Below, piece after piece: positions 45,699-53,483 of a stretch of DNA of 64,000 nt. The notes beneath the pieces are model-generated. The model had not been told where the DNA came from, made no database searches, and was given only the letters and a program-made list of their open reading frames with translations. Location of the stretch: contig NZ_CP095042.1 of the NCBI RefSeq assembly GCF_022919715.1, forward strand, positions 744,001-808,000, written 5' to 3'. Position numbers and translations under genes: made by a program. The DNA is from Agromyces sp. H17E-10. Its GTDB lineage: Bacteria > Actinomycetota > Actinomycetes > Actinomycetales > Microbacteriaceae. Positions within the stretch are counted from its first letter, which is position 1. Every line of letters starts with the position of its first letter.

Positions 45699-47087
45699 GT
45701 GAACCCCATCGCCCTCATCGGAGCGGGCCCCTCCGGCCTCGCCGGCGCGCGAGCACTGAGCCGCGCCGGGCTCTCCTTCCACGGTTTCGAGGCCGGCGCC
45801 GACGTCGGCGGCCTCTGGAACATCGACAACCCCCGCTCGACCATGTACGAGTCCGCGCACCTCATCTCGAGCCGCACGACGACCGAGTTCGCCGAGTTCC
45901 CGATGCGGTCGACCGCCGACTACCCCGGCCATCGCGAGCTCCTCGAGTACTTCCGCGCGTACGCCGACCGGTTCGGGCTGCGCGAGCACTTCCACTTCGG
46001 CACGAGGGTCACGAGCGTCGAGCCGCTGCCGGTCGCCGACGGCGAGACGCCGGGTGCGAACGGCTGGCGGCTCACCGCCGTAACCGACGGCGGCGACACG
46101 TTCGAGGGCGACTACTCGGCGGTGATCCTCGCGAACGGCACGCTCGCCGAGCCGAACGTGCCGTCGTTCCGCGGCGACTTCACCGGCGAGGTCATGCACA
46201 CGAGCGCGTACAAGTCGGCGAGGGTGTTCGACGGCAAGCGCGTGCTCATCATCGGCGCCGGCAATTCGGGATGCGACATCGCGGTCGATGCCGTGCACCA
46301 CGCGGCATCCGTCGACCTGTCGGTGCGCCGCGGCTACTACTTCGTGCCCCGCTACCTCTTCGGCAAGCCGTCCGACACGCTCAACCAGGGCCGGCCGCTG
46401 CCCGCGCCGATCAAGCAGTTCGTCGACACGCGCGTGCTCGAGGCGTTCACGGGCGACCCGGTGCGCTTCGGATTCCCGAAGCCCGACTACAAGATCTACG
46501 AGTCGCACCCGATCGTGAACACGCTGATCCTGAACCACCTCGGACAGGGCGACCTGCGGGTCGTGCCCGACATCGACCGCTTCGACGGCGACACGGTGCA
46601 TTTCGTCGGTGAACACGGTGCCGACGGCACGTCGGGCGATTACGACCTCGTCGTGCTCGCGACCGGCTACAAGCTCGATTATCCGTTCGTGGCGCGCGAG
46701 CACCTCAACTGGCGGGGCGCCTCTCCGTCGCTCTTCATGAACATCTTCCCGCCGAGCTTCAACGGCCTGTACGTGCTCGGCATGATCGAGGCGTCGGGAA
46801 TCGGCTGGCAGGGCCGCTACGAGCAGGCGGACCTCATCGCCGCCTACCTCGCCGCCGCAGGCGGGGCACCCGAGCAGGCGGCCGCCTTCCGGCGCCGGGC
46901 GGATGCCGCATGGCCCGACCTCACCGGCGGTTACGACTACCTCGGGCTCGACCGCATGTCGTACTACGTCAACAAGGACGCCTACCGGCGCAACGTCAAG
47001 AAGCTGCGGAAGGCGCTGCCCGCCGCATCCCCGGTCGACCGTGGTCTCGATGCGCGCAGCTCCTCGACCGACGAGGTGACCGCGTGA
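45699..47087 (+). CDS. Flavin-containing monooxygenase
   Basis: 462-aa FAD/NADPH class B-type monooxygenase. FAD site GAGPSGLAGARAL at residue 7, the fingerprint FTGEVMHTSAY (FxGxxxHxxxY of FMOs), and the NADPH site IIGAGNSGCDIAVD. VVLATGYKLDYPF is the conserved ATG-type motif. GTG 45699 starts right before the FAD strand. The last about 12 residues (GLDARSSSTDEVTA) come from a palindromic element. The stop overlaps the transporter start (GTGA). Substrate is a soft nucleophile (N or S) or ketone; not determinable. Confidence 0.88.
   Translation: MNPIALIGAGPSGLAGARALSRAGLSFHGFEAGADVGGLWNIDNPRSTMYESAHLISSRTTTEFAEFPMRSTADYPGHRELLEYFRAYADRFGLREHFHFGTRVTSVEPLPVADGETPGANGWRLTAVTDGGDTFEGDYSAVILANGTLAEPNVPSFRGDFTGEVMHTSAYKSARVFDGKRVLIIGAGNSGCDIAVDAVHHAASVDLSVRRGYYFVPRYLFGKPSDTLNQGRPLPAPIKQFVDTRVLEAFTGDPVRFGFPKPDYKIYESHPIVNTLILNHLGQGDLRVVPDIDRFDGDTVHFVGEHGADGTSGDYDLVVLATGYKLDYPFVAREHLNWRGASPSLFMNIFPPSFNGLYVLGMIEASGIGWQGRYEQADLIAAYLAAAGGAPEQAAAFRRRADAAWPDLTGGYDYLGLDRMSYYVNKDAYRRNVKKLRKALPAASPVDRGLDARSSSTDEVTA
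47043..47069. repeat. Palindromic element encoding the FMO C-terminus
   Basis: GGTCTCGATGCGCGCAGCTCCTCGACC, a short-centre copy read in frame as GLDARSSST before the last four residues of the monooxygenase. Confidence 0.7.
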
Positions 47088-48070
47088 ACATCGACGACGT
47101 CGTCCTCAACTTCACCCCGGGCTCGCTCGTCGCGCTCAACATCGTGCTCGGGCTCATCATGTTCGGCATCGCGCTCGACACGAGCGTCGACGACTTCAAG
47201 GCCGTCGCCAAGGCGCCGAAGGCGATGATCATCGCGCTCGTCGCGCAGCTCGTGCTGCTGCCCGCGGTCACGTTCGCGCTCACGCTGCTGCTGAACGTGC
47301 AGGCGTCGATCGCGCTCGGCATGATCCTCGTCGCGTGCTGCCCGCCCGGCAACATCTCGCAGGTGCTCACCTACTGCTCGCGCGGCAACGTCGCCCTCTC
47401 GGTGTCGATGACGGCCGTGTCGAACGTGGTCTACATCTTCGTGCTGCCGATCTCGCTCGCGTTCTGGGGCAGCCTCCACCCGACCGCGCGCGAACTCATG
47501 CACCAGGTGAGCCTCGACGGCTGGCAGATGCTCGCCGACATCTTCCTCATCATCGGCCTGCCGTTCTTCGCGGGCATGCTCATCCGCGCCAGGTGGACCC
47601 GCCTCGCCGAGCGCGTGCAGCCCTACGCCCGCTGGATCAGCCTGCTCGGTCTCGTCGGCTTCATCGCCGCGGCGCTCATCGGCAACTGGGCGATCTTCAT
47701 GGCGTACATCGGCGTCGTGCTCGTCGCCGTCTTCCTGCACGACGCCGTCGCGCTCGGCCTCGGCTACGCGAGCGCCCGCATCGGCGGGCTCGGCGTGCGC
47801 GACCGCAAGGCGATCACGTTCGAGGTCGGCATCCGCAACTCGGGGCTCGGGCTGGGGCTCGTCTTCGCGTTCTTCGGCGGTCTCGGCGGCATGGCCGTCG
47901 TCGCCGGCTGGTGGGGCATCTGGGACATCATCGCGGGCCTCGCGGTCGCCTCCTTCTGGGCGCGGCACACGAAGAAGCGGGCGGATGCCGCGGCGACGGC
48001 GCCTCCTGGTCGGTCGCGTGGCGAGCGCAGCGAGCGTATCGAGACCACCGGGTCGGAGGACGCCGAATGA
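47084..48070 (+). CDS. Bile-acid:sodium symporter family (BASS/SBF) transporter
   Basis: 328-aa membrane protein with about nine or ten helices starting LVALNIVLGLIMFGIALDTS. The family motifs LVACCPPGNISQVLTYCSRGNVALSVSMTA (cation-binding crossing helices) and FEVGIRNSGLGLGLVFAFF are evident. Such proteins import organic anions with sodium (pantoate, bile acids, keto acids). The C-terminal tail GRSRGERSERIETTG is encoded by a palindromic element. Start and stop overlap the neighbours by 4 bp, so it is translationally coupled to the monooxygenase and the epimerase. Confidence 0.9.
   Translation: MNIDDVVLNFTPGSLVALNIVLGLIMFGIALDTSVDDFKAVAKAPKAMIIALVAQLVLLPAVTFALTLLLNVQASIALGMILVACCPPGNISQVLTYCSRGNVALSVSMTAVSNVVYIFVLPISLAFWGSLHPTARELMHQVSLDGWQMLADIFLIIGLPFFAGMLIRARWTRLAERVQPYARWISLLGLVGFIAAALIGNWAIFMAYIGVVLVAVFLHDAVALGLGYASARIGGLGVRDRKAITFEVGIRNSGLGLGLVFAFFGGLGGMAVVAGWWGIWDIIAGLAVASFWARHTKKRADAAATAPPGRSRGERSERIETTGSEDAE
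48012..48046. repeat. Palindromic element encoding the BASS transporter C-terminus
   Basis: GGTCGCGTGGCGAGCGCAGC...GTATCGAGACC, in frame as GRSRGERSERIET; the central part is GAGCGCAGCGAGC. Confidence 0.75.
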
Positions 48071-49017
48071 GGCGCGTGCTCGTGACCGGCGGGTCGGGGT
48101 TCCTCGGCTCCTCCGCGGTCGCCGCCCTGGCGCGGCATCCCCTCGTCGAACTCGTCGTCTCGGGCGACGTGCGCCCACCCGCGCAGGTCGTCGACGGGGT
48201 CGTCGTCGAGTCGTGCGACGTGACCGACGCGCAGGCCGTCGCGACCGTCGTCGCGAAGCACCGCATCGACACGATCGTGCACCTCGCGGCCATCGTGAAC
48301 CCGGGCGCCCTCGACGAGGAGATCGAGTACCGCGTCGACGTGCAGGGCACCCGCAACGTGCTCGACGCCGCGGTCGCCTACGGCGTCTCCCGCATCGTCG
48401 TGTCGTCGTCGGGCGCGGCCTACGGCTATCACGCCGACAACCCCGAGTGGCTGACCGAGACCGACGCCATCCGCGGCAACGAGGAGTTCAGCTACTCGCG
48501 CCACAAGCGTCTCGTCGAGGAGATGCTCGCCGACTACCGGGCGGGGCATCCGTCGCTCGGGCAGGTCGTGCTGCGCATCGGCACGATCCTCGGCCCGACG
48601 GTCGCGAACCAGATCACCGCGCTGTGGGACGGGCCGCGCATCCTCGCGATCCGCGGCTCCGACAGCCCGTTCGTGTTCGTGTGGGTCGACGACGTCGTCG
48701 GCGCGATCGTGGCGGGCGCCACGGGCGACGTGACCGGCGAGTTCAACGTCGCCGGCGACGGCAAGGTCACCGTGCACGAGATCGCCGACGCGCTCGGCAA
48801 GCCCGTGCTCACCCTGTCGCCGGGCGTGCTCGCGTTCGCGCTGCGCGCGGGGCGGGCGCTGCGGCTCACGGTGCACGGGCCCGAGCGGGTGGGTTTCCTG
48901 CAGTACCGGCCGGTGCTCGCGAACGACCGGCTCAAGACGCAGCTCGGGTACGTGCCCGGCAGGACGAGCCGCGAGGCGTTCGACGCCTACCTCGAGGCGC
49001 GAGCCGCGCGCGGGTAG
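48067..49017 (+). CDS. NAD-dependent epimerase/dehydratase (extended SDR)
   Basis: 316-aa extended SDR. Cofactor loop VTGGSGFLGSSAV, catalytic YSRHK (SYSRHKRLVEEM) and the SSSGAAYGY strand are present. The C-terminal domain (PERVGFLQYRPVLANDRLKTQLGY) is like those of UDP-sugar epimerases/dihydroflavonol-type reductases. ATG 48067 overlaps the transporter stop (ATGA). As the last gene of the monooxygenase-transporter-epimerase operon it may modify the same unknown compound. Confidence 0.87.
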   Translation: MRRVLVTGGSGFLGSSAVAALARHPLVELVVSGDVRPPAQVVDGVVVESCDVTDAQAVATVVAKHRIDTIVHLAAIVNPGALDEEIEYRVDVQGTRNVLDAAVAYGVSRIVVSSSGAAYGYHADNPEWLTETDAIRGNEEFSYSRHKRLVEEMLADYRAGHPSLGQVVLRIGTILGPTVANQITALWDGPRILAIRGSDSPFVFVWVDDVVGAIVAGATGDVTGEFNVAGDGKVTVHEIADALGKPVLTLSPGVLAFALRAGRALRLTVHGPERVGFLQYRPVLANDRLKTQLGYVPGRTSREAFDAYLEARAARG

Positions 49018-49038
49018 CGCAGTCGGTGCAGCTCGGGC

Positions 49039-49090
49039 AGGAGCATCCGACGCAGAGGCCCGATATCGGCGGTTCGTGTCGGATGCTCCT
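49039..49090. repeat. 52-bp inverted repeat between the epimerase gene and ffs
   Basis: Arms AGGAGCATCCGAC (49039-49051) and GTCGGATGCTCCT (49078-49090), perfect over 13 bp, 26-nt loop containing GATATC. May terminate the epimerase operon. Its right end TCGTGTCGGA resembles the CCGACACG edge of the inverted repeat at 10054-10123. Confidence 0.7.
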
Positions 49091-49195
49091 CTCCAGCCGA
49101 CTCGGATACGGCCATCCTTCGGAGGATCGCGCCCGCCGACGGCTGCCACCGGCCGCGCGTACGGCGAGCCCTCAGGACTCGGGTAGACTGTCCGA

Positions 49196-49282
49196 GGCTC
49201 CCCACGTGGCGCCATCCAGGCCAACTCCCCCAGGGCGGAAACGCAGCAAGGGTAACCGGGCTCTGGCGGGTGCGTGGGGGGT
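49196..49282 (+). ncRNA. ffs: Signal recognition particle RNA (4.5S type)
   Basis: The sequence folds as a long hairpin (GGCTCCCCACG near the start pairs with CGTGGGGGGTC at the end). The apical domain GGGCGGAAACGCAGCAAGGG contains the GGAA-type tetraloop and the conserved AGCA internal loop bound by Ffh. A -10-like TAGACT lies at 49184-49189, 7 nt upstream. Only 4 nt separate it from tRNA-Ser, so the two may be co-transcribed and processed. Confidence 0.88.
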
Positions 49283-49286
49283 CACT

Positions 49287-49374
49287 GGAGGATTCGCCTA
49301 GTGGCCTATGGCGCACGCTTGGAAAGCGTGTTGGGTGAAAGCCCTCGGGGGTTCGAATCCCCCATCCTCCGCCA
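49287..49374 (+). tRNA. tRNA-Ser (anticodon GGA), CCA encoded
   Basis: Acceptor stem GGAGGAT pairs with ATCCTCC; anticodon stem CACGC/GCGTG with loop TTGGAAA, anticodon GGA at 49321-49323. A long variable arm and T-loop GGTTCGAATCC follow; discriminator G then CCA at 49372-49374. The length of 88 nt is normal for tRNA-Ser (reads UCC/UCU). Confidence 0.95.
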
Positions 49375-49544
49375 AGAACCGTTCACGCCGGGTGCGCGCA
49401 CAGCACCCGCACCGGGCTTCGAATCCCCCATCCTCCGCCGAGATGTCCCACGCCGGGTGCGCGCACAGCACCCGCACCGGGTATCGAATCCCCCACCCTC
49501 CGCCGAGATGTCCCACGCCGGGTGCGCACGCACGGCGCAGACCG
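49353..49544. repeat. Tandem 65-bp repeats carrying the tRNA-Ser 3' tail
   Basis: The last 21-22 nt of the tRNA (TCGAATCCCCCATCCTCCGCC, from the T-arm to the acceptor) recur at 49419-49439 and, with one change, at 49484-49504. Each is followed by a hairpin CGGGTGC-N7-GCACCCG at 49389, 49454 and (degenerate) 49519, exactly 65 bp apart. No other part of the tRNA is repeated. The hairpins might terminate the tRNA transcript. Confidence 0.85.
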
Positions 49545-49572
49545 GTCACCGGAAGCGGCTCCGGCGGCCGGG

Positions 49573-51009
49573 TCAGTCGTCGACTGCGGCGCTCCCGGAG
49601 TCGACCGCGATGCGTGCCGTCGCGGCGGCGTACGCCGCCCGGATCTCGGGCCGGGTGTCGGGCTCGAGCTCGACCGCGAACTCGACGGCCCAAGCCGGTC
49701 GCTCGCCCATGAGCGCCCAGGCCGCCTGGCGGGCGGCCCCGTCGGCGACGTACTCGCTCGGGGCGGGCACGGCCACCGGCACGTCGAACACCTGGGCGGC
49801 GATCGCCCGCACGGCGGGGTTCTGCGCGGCGCCGCCGATCAGCAGCACGCGTCGCGCCGCCACGCCCTGGCCCCGCACGGCGTCGAGGCCGTCGGCGAGC
49901 CCGCACAGCAACCCCTCGACGGCCGCCCTGGCGAGGTTCGGCCGGGTGGTGGAGGCGAGCGTCATGCCGGTCAGCGAGGCGGTCGCCTCGGGAAGGTTCG
50001 GGGTGCGCTCCCCCTCGAAGTACGGCACGAGCACGAGACCGGATGCCCCGGGCTCGGCCTCGAGCGCGAGCCTGCCGAGTTCGTCGTGGTCGACGCCGAG
50101 CAGGCCGGCGGCCGAGTCGAGCACGCGCGCGGCGTTGAGGGTCGCGATGAGCGGCAGCCAGTTGCCGCTCGCGTCGGCGAAGCCTGCGACGGTGCCCGAC
50201 GCATCGGCGATCGGTGCGTCCGCGACGGCGAACACCGTGCCGGACGTGCCGATCGACACGATGACGTCGCCCGGCTGCGCGTCGAGTCCCAGTGCGGCGC
50301 CCGCGTTGTCGCCGCAGCCCGGGCCGACGACGACGCCGGCCGCCGTCGCGCCGACCCGGTCGGCCGGGCCGGCCACCCGCGGCAGCACGGCGTCGTGGCC
50401 GAGCGCGCGGACCAGGAGGTCGCGGTCGTACCCGCGGGCGCCCCAGTACGCGGTGCCGCTCGCGTCGGACCGGTCGGTGACGAGCTCCTCGAGCACAGGC
50501 CCGAGCGGCGACTCGGCGTCGCCGGCCGGGCCGTACCCGCGCAGCCGCCAGGTGAGCCAGTCGTGCGGGAGCGCGACCGCGGCGACGCGCGCCGCGTTGG
50601 CCGGCTCGACATCGCGCAACCACCGCAGCTTCGTCGCCGTGAACGAGGCGACGGGCACCACGCCGGTGCGGTCGGCGTAGGCCCGCGAGCCGACCTCGCG
50701 GGTCAGATCGCGGGCCGCTCCCGCCGAGCGGGTGTCGTTCCAGAGGAGGGCCGGGCGAATGACCCGGCCGTCGGCGTCGAGCACGACCATGCCGTGCTGC
50801 TGGCCGGCGATCGACACCGCGGCGACGTCGTCGAGTCCGCCCGCTGCGGCGATCGCCGACTGCAGCGCGCGCCACCAGTGCTGCGGGTCGGCCTCGGTTC
50901 CGTCGGGATGCGGGGCGCGACCGGTCCGGACGAGCGCGCCGGTGGCGGCATCCCGGATCACGACCTTGCACGACTGGGTCGACGAGTCGACTCCGGCGAC
51001 GAGCGTCAC
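49573..51009 (-). CDS. xylB: Xylulokinase
   Basis: 478-aa FGGY-family kinase phosphorylating D-xylulose to feed the pentose phosphate pathway. N-terminal [55 protein letters not shown] and the FGGY-type [29 protein letters not shown] are the family landmarks. GTG 51009 is preceded by AGGAGG at 5 nt. It lies 65 bp downstream of xylA on the same strand, and the pair is controlled by the divergent LacI-type gene. Confidence 0.93.
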   Translation of the reverse strand: MTLVAGVDSSTQSCKVVIRDAATGALVRTGRAPHPDGTEADPQHWWRALQSAIAAAGGLDDVAAVSIAGQQHGMVVLDADGRVIRPALLWNDTRSAGAARDLTREVGSRAYADRTGVVPVASFTATKLRWLRDVEPANAARVAAVALPHDWLTWRLRGYGPAGDAESPLGPVLEELVTDRSDASGTAYWGARGYDRDLLVRALGHDAVLPRVAGPADRVGATAAGVVVGPGCGDNAGAALGLDAQPGDVIVSIGTSGTVFAVADAPIADASGTVAGFADASGNWLPLIATLNAARVLDSAAGLLGVDHDELGRLALEAEPGASGLVLVPYFEGERTPNLPEATASLTGMTLASTTRPNLARAAVEGLLCGLADGLDAVRGQGVAARRVLLIGGAAQNPAVRAIAAQVFDVPVAVPAPSEYVADGAARQAAWALMGERPAWAVEFAVELEPDTRPEIRAAYAAATARIAVDSGSAAVDD

Positions 51010-51074
51010 GTTGCCCTCCTTGGCGACGATGCGACGGGCGGGTGGATGATCGGCGGGGCGGTGCGGGCGCGGGG

Positions 51075-52268
51075 TCAGCCGCGAGCGCCGAGCAGGTGTT
51101 CGGTGGCGAGCTGCTGCAGGCGCACGAAGCCGAAGCCCTTGCCGCCGAGGTACGCGTTCGCGTCGAAGTCCTCGAACGCCGAGCGGTCGGCGGCGAGCGA
51201 CTCCCAGGTCTCGTCCGCGTCCAGCGTGGGCGCGGCGAGCTCGTCGACCTTCGCGGCCGCGAGCGCCTCCTGCACCTCGGGATCGGCGCGGAACGCGGCT
51301 GCGCGCTCCTTGAGCAGCAGGTAGGTGCGCATGTTCGCTGCAGCCGACTCCCAGACGCCGCGCTCGTCCTCCGTGCGGCTCGGCTTGTAGTCGAAGTGAC
51401 GCGGGCCGTCGTAGGCGGGCACGCCGCCGGGGCCGCCGTTCTCGAGCAGGTCGACGAGCGCGAAGGCATTGTGCAGGTCGCCGTGACCGAACACGAGGTC
51501 CTGGTCGTACTTGATGCCGCGCTGGCCGTTGAGGTCGATGTGGAAGAGCTTGCCGTGGTACAGCGCCTGGGCGATGCCTGCGGCGAAGTTGAGGCCCGCC
51601 ATCTGCTCGTGGCCGACTTCGGGGTTGAGGCCAACGAGCTCGGGGTGCTCGAGCGAGTCGATGAACGCGATCGCGTGTCCGAGGGTCGGCAGCAGGATGT
51701 CGCCGCGCGGCTCGTTGGGCTTGGGCTCGATCGCGAAGCGGATGTCCCAACCCTGGTCGATGACGTGCTGGCCGAGGAAGTTCACCGCCTCGCGGTAGCG
51801 GTCGAGCGCCGCACGGATGTCCTTCGCGGAGTCGTACTCGGCGCCCTCGCGCCCGCCCCACATGACGAAGGTCTTCGCCCCGAGCTCGACGCCGAGCTCG
51901 AGCTGGCGCATCACCTTGCGCATCGCGAAGCGTCGCACGTCCCGGTCGTTCGACGTGAAGCCGCCGTCCTTGAAGACCGGTGCCGAGAAGAGGTTCGTGG
52001 TGACCATCGGCACGATGAGGCCGGTGTCGGCGAGCGCCTGCTTGAGGCGGTCGATCTGGGTCTGCCGCTCGGCGTCGGTCGAGCCGAAGGCGAACAGGTC
52101 GTCGTCGTGGAACGTCAGCCCGTACGCGCCGAGCTCGGCGAGCTTCTCGACCACGTGCACGACGTCGAGCGCATCGCGGGTCGGACCACCGAAGGGGTCG
52201 GTGCCGTTGTAGCCGACGGTCCAGAGGCCGAAGGAGAACTTGTCGTCGCGGGTGGGCGCGCTGGCCAT
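51075..52268 (-). CDS. xylA: Xylose isomerase
   Basis: 397-aa actinobacterial-type (class I) xylose isomerase. Catalytic LTFHDDDLF (His-Asp pair), [12 protein letters not shown] (metal Glu), [16 protein letters not shown] and [23 protein letters not shown] (metal Asp/His) are intact. Length matches the Streptomyces enzyme, with no N-terminal extension once the ATG at 52268 is used; it has a ribosome site AAAGGCGG. Converts D-xylose to D-xylulose; forms a unit with xylB. Confidence 0.96.
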   Translation of the reverse strand: MASAPTRDDKFSFGLWTVGYNGTDPFGGPTRDALDVVHVVEKLAELGAYGLTFHDDDLFAFGSTDAERQTQIDRLKQALADTGLIVPMVTTNLFSAPVFKDGGFTSNDRDVRRFAMRKVMRQLELGVELGAKTFVMWGGREGAEYDSAKDIRAALDRYREAVNFLGQHVIDQGWDIRFAIEPKPNEPRGDILLPTLGHAIAFIDSLEHPELVGLNPEVGHEQMAGLNFAAGIAQALYHGKLFHIDLNGQRGIKYDQDLVFGHGDLHNAFALVDLLENGGPGGVPAYDGPRHFDYKPSRTEDERGVWESAAANMRTYLLLKERAAAFRADPEVQEALAAAKVDELAAPTLDADETWESLAADRSAFEDFDANAYLGGKGFGFVRLQQLATEHLLGARG

Positions 52269-52300
52269 GGATGATCCGCCTTTCAGCGTCGTCGATGATT

Positions 52301-52369
52301 TGTTGGCGAGTTCAACATAACCCGACACGCTGAGACACGCAAACCGATTCCCGGGAAACCCTTCCGGAA
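52301..52369. promoter_or_regulatory. xylA/LacI divergent control region with candidate operators
   Basis: The 124-bp gap contains TGTTG-N7-CAACA (52301-52317) close to xylA, and the palindromes TTCCCGGGAA (52348-52357) and TTCCGGAA (52362-52369) close to the LacI-type gene. Central-CG palindromes fit LacI-family binding. Which site is used is not known. Confidence 0.5.
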
Positions 52370-52392
52370 ATTTCGACACTAGGATTCGAAAC

Positions 52393-53430
52393 ATGAAATC
52401 GGATGCCGCGGGCGCGCGCGTCACGCTCGCCGACGTCGCCGACGAGGCCGGCGTCTCGCTGTCGACCATCTCCAAGGTGCTGAACGGGCGCGCCGACGTC
52501 TCCGAGGCCACGCGCGAGCGGGTCGAGCACGTGCTCGCCGAGCGCGGCTACCGGCGGCGCGGCGGCGGGCGCAGCGAGACCCGCGCCGAGTTGATCGAGA
52601 TCGTCTTCCACGAGCTCGACCCCATCTGGTCGATGGAGCTCATCGACGGCGTCGAGTCGGTCGCGAAGGAGCACGGCCTGAGCGTCGTGCTCACGGTGAG
52701 CGGAAGCCGGCACTCGCCCGACGCCGACTGGGTCGAGGGGGTCATGCGGCGCCGCCCGGTCGGGGTCGTGCTCGTCTTCAGTGACCTCGCGCCGGACTAC
52801 CGGGAGCAGCTGCGCGCCCGGGCGATCCCGTTCGTCATCGTCGACCCCGCCGGCGACCCGTCGCCCGACGCGCCGAGCGTCGGCTCGGCGAACTGGTCGG
52901 GCGGGCTCGCCGCCACCCGGCACCTGATCGAGCTCGGCCATCGGCGGATCGCCGCGATCACCGGCCCCGAGGACATGATGTGCTCGCTGGCACGCGTCGA
53001 CGGTTACCGGTCCGCGATGAACTCGGCCGGTCTCGCGATCGACCCCGCCTGGATCCGCTTCGGCGACTTCCACGTGACCGGCGGACGCGACCACGCGCAG
53101 GAGCTGCTCACCAGCCCCGATCGGCCGACCGCGGTGTTCGCGGGCAGCGACATGCAGGCGCTCGGCGTGCTCGAGGTGGCGCGCGAGCTCGGCCTGCGGG
53201 TGCCCGAGGACCTCTCGGTCGTCGGCTACGACGACATCCCGCTCGCGCGCTGGCTCACCCCGCGGCTCACGACGGTGCACCAGCCGCTGCGCCGCATGGG
53301 CGAGGAGGCGGCGCGCCTGGCGATCCGGCTCGCGGACGCCCCCGCCGACCCGACGGCGCCGACCCCGCGGATGGACCTCGCCACGAGCCTCGTGGTCCGC
53401 GAGAGCACCGCTGCCCCGGCCGACGGCTGA
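52393..53430 (+). CDS. LacI-family transcriptional regulator (probable xylose repressor)
   Basis: 345-aa regulator; N-terminal LacI helix-turn-helix and hinge ([39 protein letters not shown]), then a periplasmic-binding-like effector domain with the typical end [27 protein letters not shown] 52393. Its divergent position opposite xylA-xylB makes it their likely repressor, responding to xylose or a xylo-oligosaccharide; it may also control the GH3 gene and importer downstream. It ends at a hairpin shared with the convergent GH3 gene. Confidence 0.9.
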   Translation: MKSDAAGARVTLADVADEAGVSLSTISKVLNGRADVSEATRERVEHVLAERGYRRRGGGRSETRAELIEIVFHELDPIWSMELIDGVESVAKEHGLSVVLTVSGSRHSPDADWVEGVMRRRPVGVVLVFSDLAPDYREQLRARAIPFVIVDPAGDPSPDAPSVGSANWSGGLAATRHLIELGHRRIAAITGPEDMMCSLARVDGYRSAMNSAGLAIDPAWIRFGDFHVTGGRDHAQELLTSPDRPTAVFAGSDMQALGVLEVARELGLRVPEDLSVVGYDDIPLARWLTPRLTTVHQPLRRMGEEAARLAIRLADAPADPTAPTPRMDLATSLVVRESTAAPADG

Positions 53431-53442
53431 CGCCGCCGCCAC

Positions 53443-53470
53443 GGCCGACGGCTGAGTGCAGCCGTCGGCC
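53443..53470. terminator. Bidirectional hairpin between convergent LacI-type and GH3 genes
   Basis: GGCCGACGGCT-N6-AGCCGTCGGCC, perfect 11-bp arms, in the 53-bp gap between the two stop codons. Confidence 0.75.
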
Positions 53471-53483
53471 GGTGGCCGTGGGA

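Noticed and set aside
49353..49544. CRISPR array
   Set aside because: Only two to three units, the 'repeat' is a tRNA tail plus hairpin, the intervening sequence is not unique, and there are no cas genes.
49287..49572. Integrated element using tRNA-Ser as attachment site
   Set aside because: Tail copies suggest att-like sites, but no integrase, excisionase or foreign cargo lies within the 65-bp units or anywhere in the window.
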